Assembly (NCBI RefSeq): GCF_002218085.1
Contig: NZ_BDUC01000002.1
Span: 1,043,694 to 1,107,693, forward strand
Reading direction: 5' to 3'
Length of the DNA stretch: 64,000 nucleotides
Origin: Tolypothrix sp. NIES-4075
GTDB taxonomy: Bacteria > Cyanobacteriota > Cyanobacteriia > Cyanobacteriales > Nostocaceae
The position numbers were made by a program, and so were the translations under genes. Below the pieces are notes generated by a model. The model was not told where the DNA came from. It made no database searches and saw only the letters and a program-made list of their open reading frames with translations. Below, in pieces: positions 49,308 through 57,584 of this stretch. Every line of letters begins with the position of its first letter. The first letter of the stretch is position 1.

Positions 49308-50111
49308 GTGAATATATCTTCATCTCAGAAAAAACCGCGTGTCGCATGGCAAGCGGTTTTCTCACTACTGATGTTTGCGGTGATGTATCTGCCGATTTTG
49401 GTACTTGCCTTTTATAGCTTCAACTCGTCGCCTTACAGTGCAAGTTGGCAAGGATTCACCCTTAATTGGTATAACCAACTATTCAGTGATGAACGTATAT
49501 TATTAGCCTTAAAAAACAGTTTAATAGTTGCTTTTAGTGCCGTGAGTATAGCAGCAGTGCTGGGAACCTTGATGGCGGTAGGGATAGCGCGTTATCAGTT
49601 TCCGGGAAAGGCATTGTATCGGGGAATTTCTTATCTACCATTGATTATTCCCGATATTGCGATCGCCGTAGCTACCCTAGTTTTTTTAGCAGCCTTTGCC
49701 ATCCCCTTAAGTTTGTGGACAATTGTTGCCGCTCATGTAGTATTCTGTCTGGCATACGTTGCACTTGTAGTTTCATCGCGACTTAGCAACATAGATCCCC
49801 ACCTAGAAGAAGCCGCACTTGATTTAGGAGCCACACCGATACAAGCCTTCATCCAAGTATTGCTACCTCAGCTAATGCCTGGAATTATAGCAGGTTGTCT
49901 GCTTGCCTTTGTACTCAGCTTAGATGACTTTCTCATCGCCAGTTTTACCGCCGGTAGTGGTTCCAACACCCTACCAATGGAAATTTTCAGCCGCATCAGA
50001 ACTGGAGTCAAGCCAGACATTAATGCTTTAAGCGTCATCTTAATTTTAGTATCTGCGATCGTTGCTTTTATCGCTGAATTGATTCGCGCTTCCGCAGAGG
50101 ATAAAGGCTGA
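49308..50111 (+). CDS. ABC transporter permease, PotC-like (spermidine/putrescine type)
   Basis: The protein has 267 residues and about six membrane helices. The start is GTG. Family motifs are MYLPILVLAFYSFNSSPYSA at the N-terminus and the cytoplasmic EAA loop LEEAALDLGATPIQAFIQVL, which contacts the ATPase. The pattern LSLDDFLIASFTAGSGSNTL is typical of PotC. PotC normally works with PotA, PotB and PotD, but none of these is adjacent. The rest of the transporter must be encoded elsewhere or be lost. The substrate (polyamine or other) is inferred. Confidence 0.92.
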   Translation: MNISSSQKKPRVAWQAVFSLLMFAVMYLPILVLAFYSFNSSPYSASWQGFTLNWYNQLFSDERILLALKNSLIVAFSAVSIAAVLGTLMAVGIARYQFPGKALYRGISYLPLIIPDIAIAVATLVFLAAFAIPLSLWTIVAAHVVFCLAYVALVVSSRLSNIDPHLEEAALDLGATPIQAFIQVLLPQLMPGIIAGCLLAFVLSLDDFLIASFTAGSGSNTLPMEIFSRIRTGVKPDINALSVILILVSAIVAFIAELIRASAEDKG

Positions 50112-50501
50112 TAATATCAAATCTTAGTTATTTTTGAAGTATTATATAATACTTTCACCCACATCCTCTAAGAAACAAGAAATTATAAAGTTTTCAACAA
50201 GACTAGAAGTCAATCTGTAAAAGTTTCATAAATTTATTGCGAATTTTAGTGAGTAAAATCACTGATTTTTTTGCTAGAGTCACACGCCCATCGTCCGCTC
50301 ATCCGCTATTCCACGCGCTTGTGATGTCTGAGAAGTGGGGGATTTTGGTTTGTATGAACCTATTTGTTAGATATAGTAATTGCACGCAATTTATGGTTTA
50401 ATTTAAAGTTATCAATGCTTAAGTAATTACACCGTCCATATTAGACGGCGTAAAGGTAACAAAACTTATGCGGCATCAAACTTAAGAGAGGAATTTTCAC
50501 G
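50112..50501. other. Spacer before the globin gene
   Basis: AT-rich DNA with a small hairpin ACACCGTC-CATATTA-GACGGCGT near 50429-50452, about 60 bases before the globin start. AGAGAGGAA at about 50485 is the globin ribosome binding site. No gene seen. Confidence 0.5.
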
Positions 50502-51053
50502 ATGAAAATACAAAGCCTGTTTACAAAGGCTTTCTGGTTGACATTGGTTTGTATCAGTGTCGTGGTTGTGACTATTTTTAGATTAACCCCTAGTTTGGCT
50601 GTTTCCACGACCACAACGCCAACAGCACAACTATCAGCAACTCCAGTAATTATTGCCCAGTATGATTCAGATTCAGGACGTTCAGGAGGGAAATCTCTCT
50701 ATAAAAGGCTGGGAGAATACGACGGCATCTCAGCCGTCATTGATGATACCGCACAATACGTATTCAATGACCCTCTGATTGGTAAATACTTTATTGGCTT
50801 GAGCACCAACTCAAAACAGCGGCTAGGTGAGTTGCTGAAAGCTCAATTCTGCCAAGCGGCAGGTGGTCCCTGTGTTTATACAGGACGCCCTATGAAGCTT
50901 TCCCATATGGGAATTGGTCTGGACAACAGTGAATTTGATGCTTTTGCTAATGATGTAGCGCGAGCCCTTGATAAAAACGGGGTGAAACAAAAAGCGAAAA
51001 ACGAAGTGCTGGCATTTGTCGAGAGTCTCAGAGGCGAGATTGTCGAAAGGTGA
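50502..51053 (+). CDS. Exported group 1 truncated haemoglobin-like protein
   Basis: The protein has 183 residues. The first ~40 are a signal or membrane anchor (FWLTLVCISVVVVTIFRLTP), then a Thr/Ser-rich linker. The globin part begins SLYKRLGEYDGISAVIDDTA and contains FCQAAGGPCVYTGRPMKLSH, where the final His is the proximal haem ligand. Compared with known group 1 globins, the FY pair of helix B (the distal Tyr) is TA here, and the distal Gln of helix E appears to be Leu. The distal pocket is therefore likely to be unusual. It probably acts in the periplasm or at the membrane. Gas-binding role is uncertain. Confidence 0.88.
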   Translation: MKIQSLFTKAFWLTLVCISVVVVTIFRLTPSLAVSTTTTPTAQLSATPVIIAQYDSDSGRSGGKSLYKRLGEYDGISAVIDDTAQYVFNDPLIGKYFIGLSTNSKQRLGELLKAQFCQAAGGPCVYTGRPMKLSHMGIGLDNSEFDAFANDVARALDKNGVKQKAKNEVLAFVESLRGEIVER

Positions 51054-51072
51054 TAAATAAGGCATGACGTTC

Positions 51073-51101
51073 GTAGAGACGTTCGGTGTGGAACGTCTCT
51101 A
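51073..51101. repeat. Palindrome between convergent genes
   Basis: GTAGAGACGTTC-GGTGTG-GAACGTCTCTAG. It belongs to the GTAGAGACG palindrome family and lies between the convergent globin and purU genes. Confidence 0.7.
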
Positions 51102-51179
51102 GAATGTGTGTGATTAACCGGGCATGGTATGATGATGCCTGAAAACTCTAAATTGTCGGGTGGGCATTGCGATCGCAAA

Positions 51180-52034
51180 TCACTCAAAAACCACAGTCCG
51201 ATTTCCATAGACCAAAACTCGATTTTGTAAGTGTAAACGCACTGCCCTTGCTAATACAACTCGCTCCAAATCCTTACCTTTTCTAATCAAATCTTCAACT
51301 TCATCGCGGTGACTCACTCGCACCACATCTTGCTCAATAATTGGACCAGCATCTAAATCAGGAGTAGCGTAATGAGCCGTTGCACCAATAATTTTTACAC
51401 CACGTTCAAAAGCTCTATGATACGGATTTGCGCCGACAAAAGCTGGTAAAAATGAGTGGTGAATATTAATAGTTTGGGGAAATTTAGCAAGAAAATCTGC
51501 ACTGACAACTTGCATATATTTAGCCAATACAACCAAATCAATTTTATATTGGTGTAGTAATTCTAGTTGTTTAGCTTCCTGTTCTGATTTGTTATCTTTA
51601 GTAATGGGAATGTGGTGATAATCGATATTAAATTTTTCTGCCACCACCTTTAGATCGGGATGGTTGCTGATAATTAGTGTAATTTCCGATGTCAGCTCTT
51701 TGGCACGTTGTCGCCAAATCAAGTCAAATAGACAATGGTCTTGCTTACTTACCCAAATGGCAATGCGCGGGATAGTATCGGAAAAATGCAGCTCCCACTT
51801 TGCGCTTAAAGGTTGGGCGATCGCCTTAAATGCTGGTGCAATGAATTCTCGCGGCAAATTAAATCCATCCAACTGCCATTCAATCCGCGTGAGAAATAAA
51901 CCAGCCGCAAAGTCTGTATGCTGGTCTGCGTGGATGATATTCCCACCATTAGCATAGATGAAGTTGGCAATTTTCGCTACAAGTCCCCGTCGATCGGGGC
52001 AGGAAATTAACAATGTTGCTGTCGGACTTGTCAT
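51180..52034 (-). CDS. purU: Formyltetrahydrofolate deformylase
   Basis: PurU hydrolyses 10-formyl-tetrahydrofolate to formate and tetrahydrofolate, adjusting one-carbon pools and supplying formate to purine synthesis. The protein has 284 residues: an N-terminal ACT domain (ATLLISCPDRRGLVAKIANF) and a formyltransferase-like domain with the catalytic His in NIHHSFLPAFVGANPYHRAF, plus HYATPDLDAGPIIEQDVVRV. The order and length are standard. It is a single-gene unit. Confidence 0.97.
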   Translation of the reverse strand: MTSPTATLLISCPDRRGLVAKIANFIYANGGNIIHADQHTDFAAGLFLTRIEWQLDGFNLPREFIAPAFKAIAQPLSAKWELHFSDTIPRIAIWVSKQDHCLFDLIWRQRAKELTSEITLIISNHPDLKVVAEKFNIDYHHIPITKDNKSEQEAKQLELLHQYKIDLVVLAKYMQVVSADFLAKFPQTINIHHSFLPAFVGANPYHRAFERGVKIIGATAHYATPDLDAGPIIEQDVVRVSHRDEVEDLIRKGKDLERVVLARAVRLHLQNRVLVYGNRTVVFE

Positions 52035-52870
52035 AATAATATAGAGAGACTAGCTTCGGAACACAGATAACCTTTAAGTAAAATTACCACAAGTAAAGTA
52101 ATTTTATACAGTTTTGGCGTGGGCGAATTCATTTTTATCTGATTTAAAGCATTGTCGGAAAACAATTAAATTATGTTTATTTAATTTAATTTTTATTTTA
52201 TTTTTAATAAATATTACTTAAAGAAATGCAAGACAAGGTAATCTGTGGGTAAATAATAACCTTTTTTAGGAGAAAATTCTAGATAAAAATACTATTATGG
52301 TGTGCTCTATTTACCTCGTACTGTGCCTTTTCACTTGAACGCGCAAGCCGGAAACCTTAAAAATATACAGTATGAACATTGGCATCATCAATGAGAATTG
52401 GTAACTTTAGTTACCAATTCCTTAACTTTTTCTTTTATAAACTTTTCACCTGAAATCAGTGTACACAGGAACAAAGAGCATAAAAATTCGACATAATTTC
52501 AATTGGTATAAAATATAATTTAATATTGCAAGCAAGAAACCGTGGTGATTTTAGGACTTACGCACTTTAGAAATAGACACTTACGTGCATTAGCGGCACT
52601 ATACTCAGTCTTCTTGGTTGAACGGACCAGAATACTGGCAATTTTTTCCATTTATATTGTAAAACTGCATAACTTGATGGTGCTTACACCCATTCTAAAT
52701 ACATAAAGAAGGCTGATTTACGCTTAAATTCTGTTCCCCAAATCAAGTCAGCGTTTAGGCATACAATCAAATTTCTTTCTAATTGGTAGTATAAAATAAA
52801 ACAAAAAAAAGGTTATTACCCACTAATTAGGAAATTGCTGCCACCTCAGAAAAAGGAAACTCCGATACAA
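52035..52870. other. Gene-free region, 836 bases, with one strong hairpin
   Basis: A long AT-rich stretch. The only structure is the perfect 12-bp stem GAATTGGTAACT/AGTTACCAATTC with a two-base loop at 52395-52420, followed by CTTAACTTTTTC. It could end a small RNA. No frame with a good start and coding look is visible before 52871. Confidence 0.55.
52395..52420 (+). terminator. Possible terminator-like hairpin in a gene-free region
   Basis: A perfect inverted repeat of 12 bases with a two-base loop, then CTTAACTTTTTCTTTT. The T-run is delayed by several bases and the stem is AT-rich, so termination is uncertain. No gene lies upstream on the plus strand within the preceding 1.3 kb. Confidence 0.35.
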
Positions 52871-53176
52871 ATGGCTCATTTACTAGTAACTTATGGAAAC
52901 AACATGCTGCACATACTTCTTATTTATTTGGCAATTATTATTTACCTGGTGATGGCTTACTGTTTCTTTGCAGAATGGCTGCATTTTTTTTTACAAGATG
53001 AACAAATGAATTTAGAGCAGCGCTTATTTTCTGGTGTAATTTTGGTAATAGCTAGTATTTTATGGATAATAGTAGTGCCATTTGCTTATTTGGAACTATT
53101 AAAGTTTCATAAAAAACACAAAGAAGTTATTGATTTACTAATTAACCAGTCAAACGCCAAACTTTATGATGATTGA
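52871..53176 (+). CDS. Small membrane protein with two helices
   Basis: The protein has 101 residues from MAHLLVTYGNNMLHILLIYL at 52871. Two hydrophobic segments (LHILLIYLAIIIYLVMAYCF and FSGVILVIASILWIIVVPFA) flank a polar loop LQDEQMNLEQRLF, followed by a charged cytoplasmic tail. The coding look is good (no rare breaks, charged tail KFHKKHKEVIDLL). I do not recognise the family. It stands alone after a long gene-free region. Confidence 0.7.
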   Translation: MAHLLVTYGNNMLHILLIYLAIIIYLVMAYCFFAEWLHFFLQDEQMNLEQRLFSGVILVIASILWIIVVPFAYLELLKFHKKHKEVIDLLINQSNAKLYDD

Positions 53177-53440
53177 TGATTGACATCAAAGTTATTAATT
53201 GCTGCGCTCGTGTTAAGGGTTGTGGTGACTCAACGTAGCATATTACGTATATACTTAAAGTATAAAAAATATTCTAAAATCACTATGTTGGTGTTTTGGA
53301 GTTACAAGGAGTGTTGACACCCGCTAATTAAATATGTATATTCAAAATATATACATAAAACAAAAACCGTTAAGAGCATCTCACTCGAAAATTTTGAAGT
53401 TTAAGCGTGTGGATCTCTAACAAAACATTTGGAGATAGTT
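53177..53440. other. Spacer before the MazEF-like pair
   Basis: AT-rich, with TATATACTTAAAGTATA and ATATGTATATTCAAAATATATAC palindromic pieces (only parts given) that could be antitoxin operator sites. GGAG lies six bases before the antitoxin ATG. No gene seen. Confidence 0.4.
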
Positions 53441-53683
53441 ATGACAGCAGTTGTTGCTAAGTGGGGAAACAGTTTAGGTATTCGGATTCCAAGAGCAGTA
53501 GCTGAACAAGTTCATATAATACAAGGAACGAATATAACTTTTAGTGTCTCAGGTAACAGTATTGTAATCACACCGCAAAAAAGAAAAAAATATACGCTTG
53601 ATGAGTTACTTGAAGGTATGACACCTGAGAAATTTCATCCGGAGTTTGAAACTGGAAACGCTGTGGGGAATGAAGATTGGTAG
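53441..53683 (+). CDS. MazE-like antitoxin (AbrB/SpoVT fold)
   Basis: The protein has 80 residues from MTAVVAKWGNSLGIRIPRAV at 53441, preceded by GGAG. This is the swapped-hairpin AbrB/MazE DNA-binding domain, seen again in IQGTNITFSVSGNSIVITPQ. The C-terminal tail YTLDELLEGMTPEKFHPEFE is the part that normally blocks the toxin. Its stop overlaps the toxin start by seven bases. Autoregulation by the complex is the known mode in the family and is assumed here. Confidence 0.92.
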   Translation: MTAVVAKWGNSLGIRIPRAVAEQVHIIQGTNITFSVSGNSIVITPQKRKKYTLDELLEGMTPEKFHPEFETGNAVGNEDW

Positions 53684-54120
53684 TTAATTCATACTTTCCC
53701 GATAGAGGAGATATTGTCAAACTAGAATTCGGAGCCGCACAACAATTTACGGGTGATTCGATTCAGCGTGCATTTACTCTCAGGACATCAGGAATGTCAT
53801 TCGATGATATTGCTAGAACATTAAATAATGAACTAGAACAACAACGGCGTGAGCAGAGTGGCTACCGCCCTGTTCTTGTTATGTCTCCAATTGCATACAA
53901 TCGAATGGCTTCCTTGGTTTTAGCATGTCCAATCACTAGTAGAACAAAAGGTCTGAGTTTTGAAGTTCCGCTTGTTAAGGGAATGAAAATACAAGGGGCT
54001 GTGTTAGCTGACCAAATCAAAACACTGGATTGGAAAGCTAGAAAAGTAACATTTGTCGAAAAAGTTACACAAGATTTAATTGAAGAAGTACAAGCAAAAC
54101 TTGAAACATTAATTTTATAA
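53677..54120 (+). CDS. MazF/PemK-type toxin with an internal insertion
   Basis: MazF toxins are sequence-specific endoribonucleases. This 147-residue protein starts at TTG within the antitoxin end and shows the core in two parts: FPDRGDIVKLEFG and, after about 35 extra residues, GYRPVLVMSPIAYNRMASLV, then CPITSRTKGLSFEVPL and GAVLADQIKTLDWKARK. The extra piece, DSIQRAFTLRTSGMSFDDIA followed by RTLNNELEQQRREQ, is helical and resembles a helix-turn-helix. It lies in the loop between the first two strands, near the RNA-binding face. Whether the toxin is active is open. Confidence 0.9.
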   Translation: MVVNSYFPDRGDIVKLEFGAAQQFTGDSIQRAFTLRTSGMSFDDIARTLNNELEQQRREQSGYRPVLVMSPIAYNRMASLVLACPITSRTKGLSFEVPLVKGMKIQGAVLADQIKTLDWKARKVTFVEKVTQDLIEEVQAKLETLIL

Positions 54121-54173
54121 ATAAAATTTTAATTAAAAGCGCAACCACCTTACTGTGTAAGTGTCTAAATTAC

Positions 54174-54794
54174 TTATTTGGTCTTTGCTGGATTGGGTTG
54201 AACGGGGCTAGGCAAATTTTTGATATTATTATCTCCAGGTTGTTGCCACTCTGAAAGTTCCCGCTTGACTGCATTTTCAAAATCAGTGGATACCAATAGC
54301 ACATTGATATTACCATCTGGTTTAGGAGTGGGGTCAGCTTGAGCATACAAGAAACGGCGGTTAAAATCAGGTTTACCTAAAGTTAATTGATGAGTTTTCT
54401 GATTTTTCAGGTTGATATTGATAGTTGCTTGGGGTGGATTTAAACCAAAATCTGCAAGCTGGTTAGCTGGAATTGATAAAGCGCGATCGCTCTTACCCTT
54501 CACCAGCAAATCCATCAAATAAGAAACAATCGGATCGTTTGCTGGACCAACTGTAGGAGATTTTATCAACCATTTTGTATCATCAGCATTCTTGTTACGT
54601 TCCAGATTTAAAGTTACATTTTCCGTCTTTACCGTCAAAGACTGCACATCATCTGCTGCAAAAGAGAAAATTTGCTGTTTTTTCTCCTTAACTTCCTCTC
54701 GCACAGATGCACCTTTAATTTCATAAAAATAAACAAAAGTACCCAAACCCAGCGCAAGCAATATCAAAATTAAAGTTGTTCGTGGCAATTTCAT
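54174..54794 (-). CDS. DUF4340 protein, membrane-anchored
   Basis: The protein has 206 residues from MKLPRTTLILILLALGLGTF at 54794. A longer frame upstream only translates TTGGTAA repeats and was rejected. One N-terminal membrane helix is followed by a large outside domain (FSFAADDVQSLTVKTENVTL, VSYLMDLLVKGKSDRALSIP, LADFGLNPPQATININLKNQ), the DUF4340 pattern. The gene is the last of the Gld-type ABC operon, a common arrangement. Its role in transport or gliding-type export is unknown. Confidence 0.88.
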   Translation of the reverse strand: MKLPRTTLILILLALGLGTFVYFYEIKGASVREEVKEKKQQIFSFAADDVQSLTVKTENVTLNLERNKNADDTKWLIKSPTVGPANDPIVSYLMDLLVKGKSDRALSIPANQLADFGLNPPQATININLKNQKTHQLTLGKPDFNRRFLYAQADPTPKPDGNINVLLVSTDFENAVKRELSEWQQPGDNNIKNLPSPVQPNPAKTK

Positions 54795-54870
54795 CTGATA
54801 GTCATTGGTAATTGGTAATTGGTAATTGGTAATTGGTAATTGGTAATTGGTAATTGGTAATTGGTAATTA
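54795..54870. repeat. Short tandem repeats (TTGGTAA), about nine units
   Basis: A clean run of ATTGGTA heptamers from about 54804 to 54869. It separates the GldG-like and DUF4340 genes and is translated only in a false upstream extension. Confidence 0.92.
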
Positions 54871-54894
54871 GTCTTCCCCATTCCCCTCTTTCTC

Positions 54895-56523
54895 TTACCG
54901 TCGTTTCCACCAAAGAACAGCTGCTCCTGCTAACCCGATGAGGGGTAATATTACCAAAGACGATAATGCTAAAAGATTTGCTTGCGTCCCTGTAATGTTA
55001 ATACGACGGTTTTTGACTTCTTTGGGACGGATCGAAAGAGGTTGCTGATCTTGCTGACTCAACCAAGTAACTGAGTTGAGAAACATGTCTCCGTTTAACT
55101 GTTGTTGAAACAAACCATCGGTAGCGAAATCGGAATTTCCTAACACTACTAAGCGTGATTCGGTGGAAGTGGGGGAGAGGGGGGGAGTGGGGGTAGCTAT
55201 ACTTTGAGTGGTTGGTGATGGTAATGGTGAAGGGTTGGGAGTGGGGGTAGGTTGAGGTTGAGGTTTGGCTGATAGTTTGCGTTTTAATGCTACACCTAAA
55301 GTTAATGGACCTTTGCGATCGCTTCCTTGATTAAACTGCAAATTTTCGCTTTGCAAGTCGCTTTCTGCCCAACTGCTGGGATAAGGTTTGGTTACTATCA
55401 ACGTGGTAGACTCGACACCGGGCACTGGAGTAACTTCTAAAGGACGGGCAAGCGGATAAAGCGAAATCCCATTACCGAAATCTTTAGTAATTGGATGTTG
55501 TCCGTATTCTGTCACTAAAGCAACCGCAGGACCAAGCCCGACGTTGTTAGAAACATCGACAGCTAAACGATTATCAAGCCGCACGCCCCACTGTTGTAGT
55601 AAACTATTAAGTTTGGGGTCAGTATTTGGATCGATCATCAACAGCAAGTTACCACCTCGATTGAGATAGGTTTGCAAAGCTTTTACTTCATTGTCAAACA
55701 AAGCTTTTTTCGCACCTGCGACGATTACCACAGCCGCATCATCAGGAACTGCTGACTTTTCTGCCAGATTTAGCGCTGTTGTAGTGAAATTTTTGTCACT
55801 TAACGCTTGAATTGCTTGGGAAATTGCACCTTCACCGGCTGCAAGTTGACGTTCGCCGTGACCTTGAAGCAAGTAAACTTTAGCTGTGGTTGTGCTGGTG
55901 ATTTGTTGTAAGCGATTAGTTAAGCGAATTTCTGACAAGCGTTCATTTTGATTCACCACCTGCACTAACTGTCGTTTATTTTCAGATTCTAGGTAAACTT
56001 CTCCATAATCTTTGACGCCAAATTTATCTGCTAATCCTGGTCTTGCTTGTGGATCGACAAATTCAAACTTAAAATTTGAACTAAGCCTACGATAATTTTC
56101 CAGTAATTCCAAATCTTGGGGATTTCGATTCACATCAAATACCCATACCTTTGCAGGCTTTTGCAAAGACTGTACCAATTCTCGTGATTGCGGCGCAAGC
56201 GTAAATAACTGAGTATCAGTTAAATCTGTCCGCAGGTGGTAGCGAGTGCCTAAGAAGTTAATTAAACCTAAAATCGCCAATACTGCAAGAGTCGCAACCA
56301 AAGCATTTGTACCAGCTTGGGTAGAACGACGTCCCCACCAGTTAGTTCGTTGAGCTTGCCAGATTAACCAAAAGCCGATGATGACAATTCCCGCAATCAA
56401 AAATGCTAATGGAATTGCTCCCCACTTTTGCGATACTAACCCCGCTGTTAAGCCGGCAACAAGTAAAAATGGACCGAACCAAAATAGATATTTCCAAAGT
56501 GTTCGTTTTGCGATGTTTTTCAT
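54895..56523 (-). CDS. GldG-family protein of an ABC transporter
   Basis: The protein has 542 residues. N-terminal membrane helices (FWFGPFLLVAGLTAGLV, LAFLIAGIVIIGFWLIW, ALVATLAVLAILGLINFLG) are followed by a large outside domain (FTLAPQSRELVQSLQKPAKV, YLLQGHGERQLAAGEG, NLLLMIDPNTDPKLNSLLQQ) and a last helix near the end. This is the GldG/DUF4350-like pattern. A proline/threonine-rich stretch near residue ~420-450 (PTPTPNPSPLPSP, ATPTPPLSPTS) is encoded by the repeat DNA at 55165-55265. The gene lies 248 bases after the permease in the operon. Confidence 0.9.
   Translation of the reverse strand: MKNIAKRTLWKYLFWFGPFLLVAGLTAGLVSQKWGAIPLAFLIAGIVIIGFWLIWQAQRTNWWGRRSTQAGTNALVATLAVLAILGLINFLGTRYHLRTDLTDTQLFTLAPQSRELVQSLQKPAKVWVFDVNRNPQDLELLENYRRLSSNFKFEFVDPQARPGLADKFGVKDYGEVYLESENKRQLVQVVNQNERLSEIRLTNRLQQITSTTTAKVYLLQGHGERQLAAGEGAISQAIQALSDKNFTTTALNLAEKSAVPDDAAVVIVAGAKKALFDNEVKALQTYLNRGGNLLLMIDPNTDPKLNSLLQQWGVRLDNRLAVDVSNNVGLGPAVALVTEYGQHPITKDFGNGISLYPLARPLEVTPVPGVESTTLIVTKPYPSSWAESDLQSENLQFNQGSDRKGPLTLGVALKRKLSAKPQPQPTPTPNPSPLPSPTTQSIATPTPPLSPTSTESRLVVLGNSDFATDGLFQQQLNGDMFLNSVTWLSQQDQQPLSIRPKEVKNRRINITGTQANLLALSSLVILPLIGLAGAAVLWWKRR
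55165..55265. repeat. Low-complexity repeat inside the GldG-like gene
   Basis: On the minus strand the DNA reads CCCCCACTCCCCCCCTCTCC preceded by CCCCCACTCCCAACC units. It codes for PTPTPNPSPLPSP and PTPPLSPTS. The last part matches the 3' part of the repeats at 34178-34317 and 38078-38197. It stays in frame. Confidence 0.75.
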
Positions 56524-56771
56524 AATTATTATTTGTTATTTGTTAGTGGTTGGTGGTTAGTTGTTGGTTGTTGGTGCTTAGTTGTTGGTGAGCCAGTGCG
56601 TTGGGCGGCTCTGCCGACTTGAAGCACCTGGCGAACCCGAAGGGTTGTTGGTGGTTAGTGGTTAAAAAAACTCCCAACTCCTGTACAGACGCGAAATTTC
56701 GCGTCTCTACTCTACCCACTAACCACTACCCACTACCCATTACCCATTACCCATTACCCACTACCCACTAA
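56524..56771. repeat. Repeat cluster inside the ABC operon
   Basis: GGTTAGTTGTTGGTTGTTGG repeats, a GC-rich piece with GGCGAACCCGAAGGG (56589-56647), the palindrome GACGCGAAATTTCGCGTC (56683-56710), then CATTACCCATTACCCATT units up to 56765. It separates the permease from the GldG-like gene without an evident terminator. Confidence 0.85.
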
Positions 56772-57584
56772 CTAATTACGTTGAAATCGCAATGCATCAA
56801 TTGATTGTGCGGTGAGAAAGATGCCTAAGATAATGTAACTAGCAAATAATATCAAGCTGCTGGTATCGAAGATTCCTTGTACTAGGGTGTTGTAATGTTT
56901 GAGTAAGGATAGATGACTTAAAGCTTCTCCCACGACACCACCAATATTTTTGGCGATTAAATCTACGAACAACAGCAATAAAATTACTGCAAATGTGAGG
57001 ACGGCAGATAGAATTGTGCTGTCTGTTAAAGAGGAAATAAACATTCCTAAGGATAATATCGCCGCTGCTAGTAAGATTAATGCTAGATGACCTAGTAAGG
57101 GAATTGTTGGGGATATTGGTGGAGTCGATCCACTTAAGGCGATCGCTTCAAACACCAGCAGTGGTGCTACCATTGTTGTAAAAAATGTTAACACTCCTAA
57201 TAACTTACCTATAGCTACTGCCCAATTGGTTATTGGTGATGTCGCTAAAAGTTCCAATGTACCGCGTTTGCGTTCTTCCGCATACAGTCCCATTGAAAGA
57301 ATTGGCAGCACAAACAGCAACAGCCATCCCATACGATCTAAAAATGCCCTGACAAATTCGTAGGGTACATCGATAGGTGGTACTGGCACCCCGATTTGTT
57401 GTCCTTGTAAATCGTATGCGGCAACTGTTGGTAAGATACCTTCGGGTCCGAGCAAAATCAAGATTAAGAACAATCCAGACAACAGCCAAAAAATACTGGC
57501 GATCGCATAAGCTAAAGGCGATACAAAATAACTTTGTAACTCGCGGCGATAAATGGCAATAATATTACCCAGCACTACACCCAT
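56772..57584 (-). CDS. ABC transporter permease (GldF / ABC-2 type)
   Basis: The protein has 270 residues and about six membrane helices. Motifs are AIYRRELQSYFVSPLAYAIA at the start and LSMGLYAEERKRGTLELLAT, the cytoplasmic coupling stretch typical of GldF/NosY-type ABC-2 permeases, then ILSLGMFISSLTDSTILSAV. It starts directly at the end of the ATPase gene, so the two are coupled. It forms the channel with the ATPase; the GldG-like and DUF4340 proteins are accessory. The substrate is unknown. Confidence 0.94.
   Translation of the reverse strand: MGVVLGNIIAIYRRELQSYFVSPLAYAIASIFWLLSGLFLILILLGPEGILPTVAAYDLQGQQIGVPVPPIDVPYEFVRAFLDRMGWLLLFVLPILSMGLYAEERKRGTLELLATSPITNWAVAIGKLLGVLTFFTTMVAPLLVFEAIALSGSTPPISPTIPLLGHLALILLAAAILSLGMFISSLTDSTILSAVLTFAVILLLLFVDLIAKNIGGVVGEALSHLSLLKHYNTLVQGIFDTSSLILFASYIILGIFLTAQSIDALRFQRN

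Noticed and set aside
49184..49417. A 77-residue frame overlapping the PotC-like start
   Set aside because: It overlaps the well-supported PotC coding sequence by over 100 bases and matches nothing known.
54795..54881. N-terminal extension of the DUF4340 protein
   Set aside because: It encodes only YQLPITN repeats from TTGGTAA DNA; the membrane helix right after MKLPRTT marks the true start.
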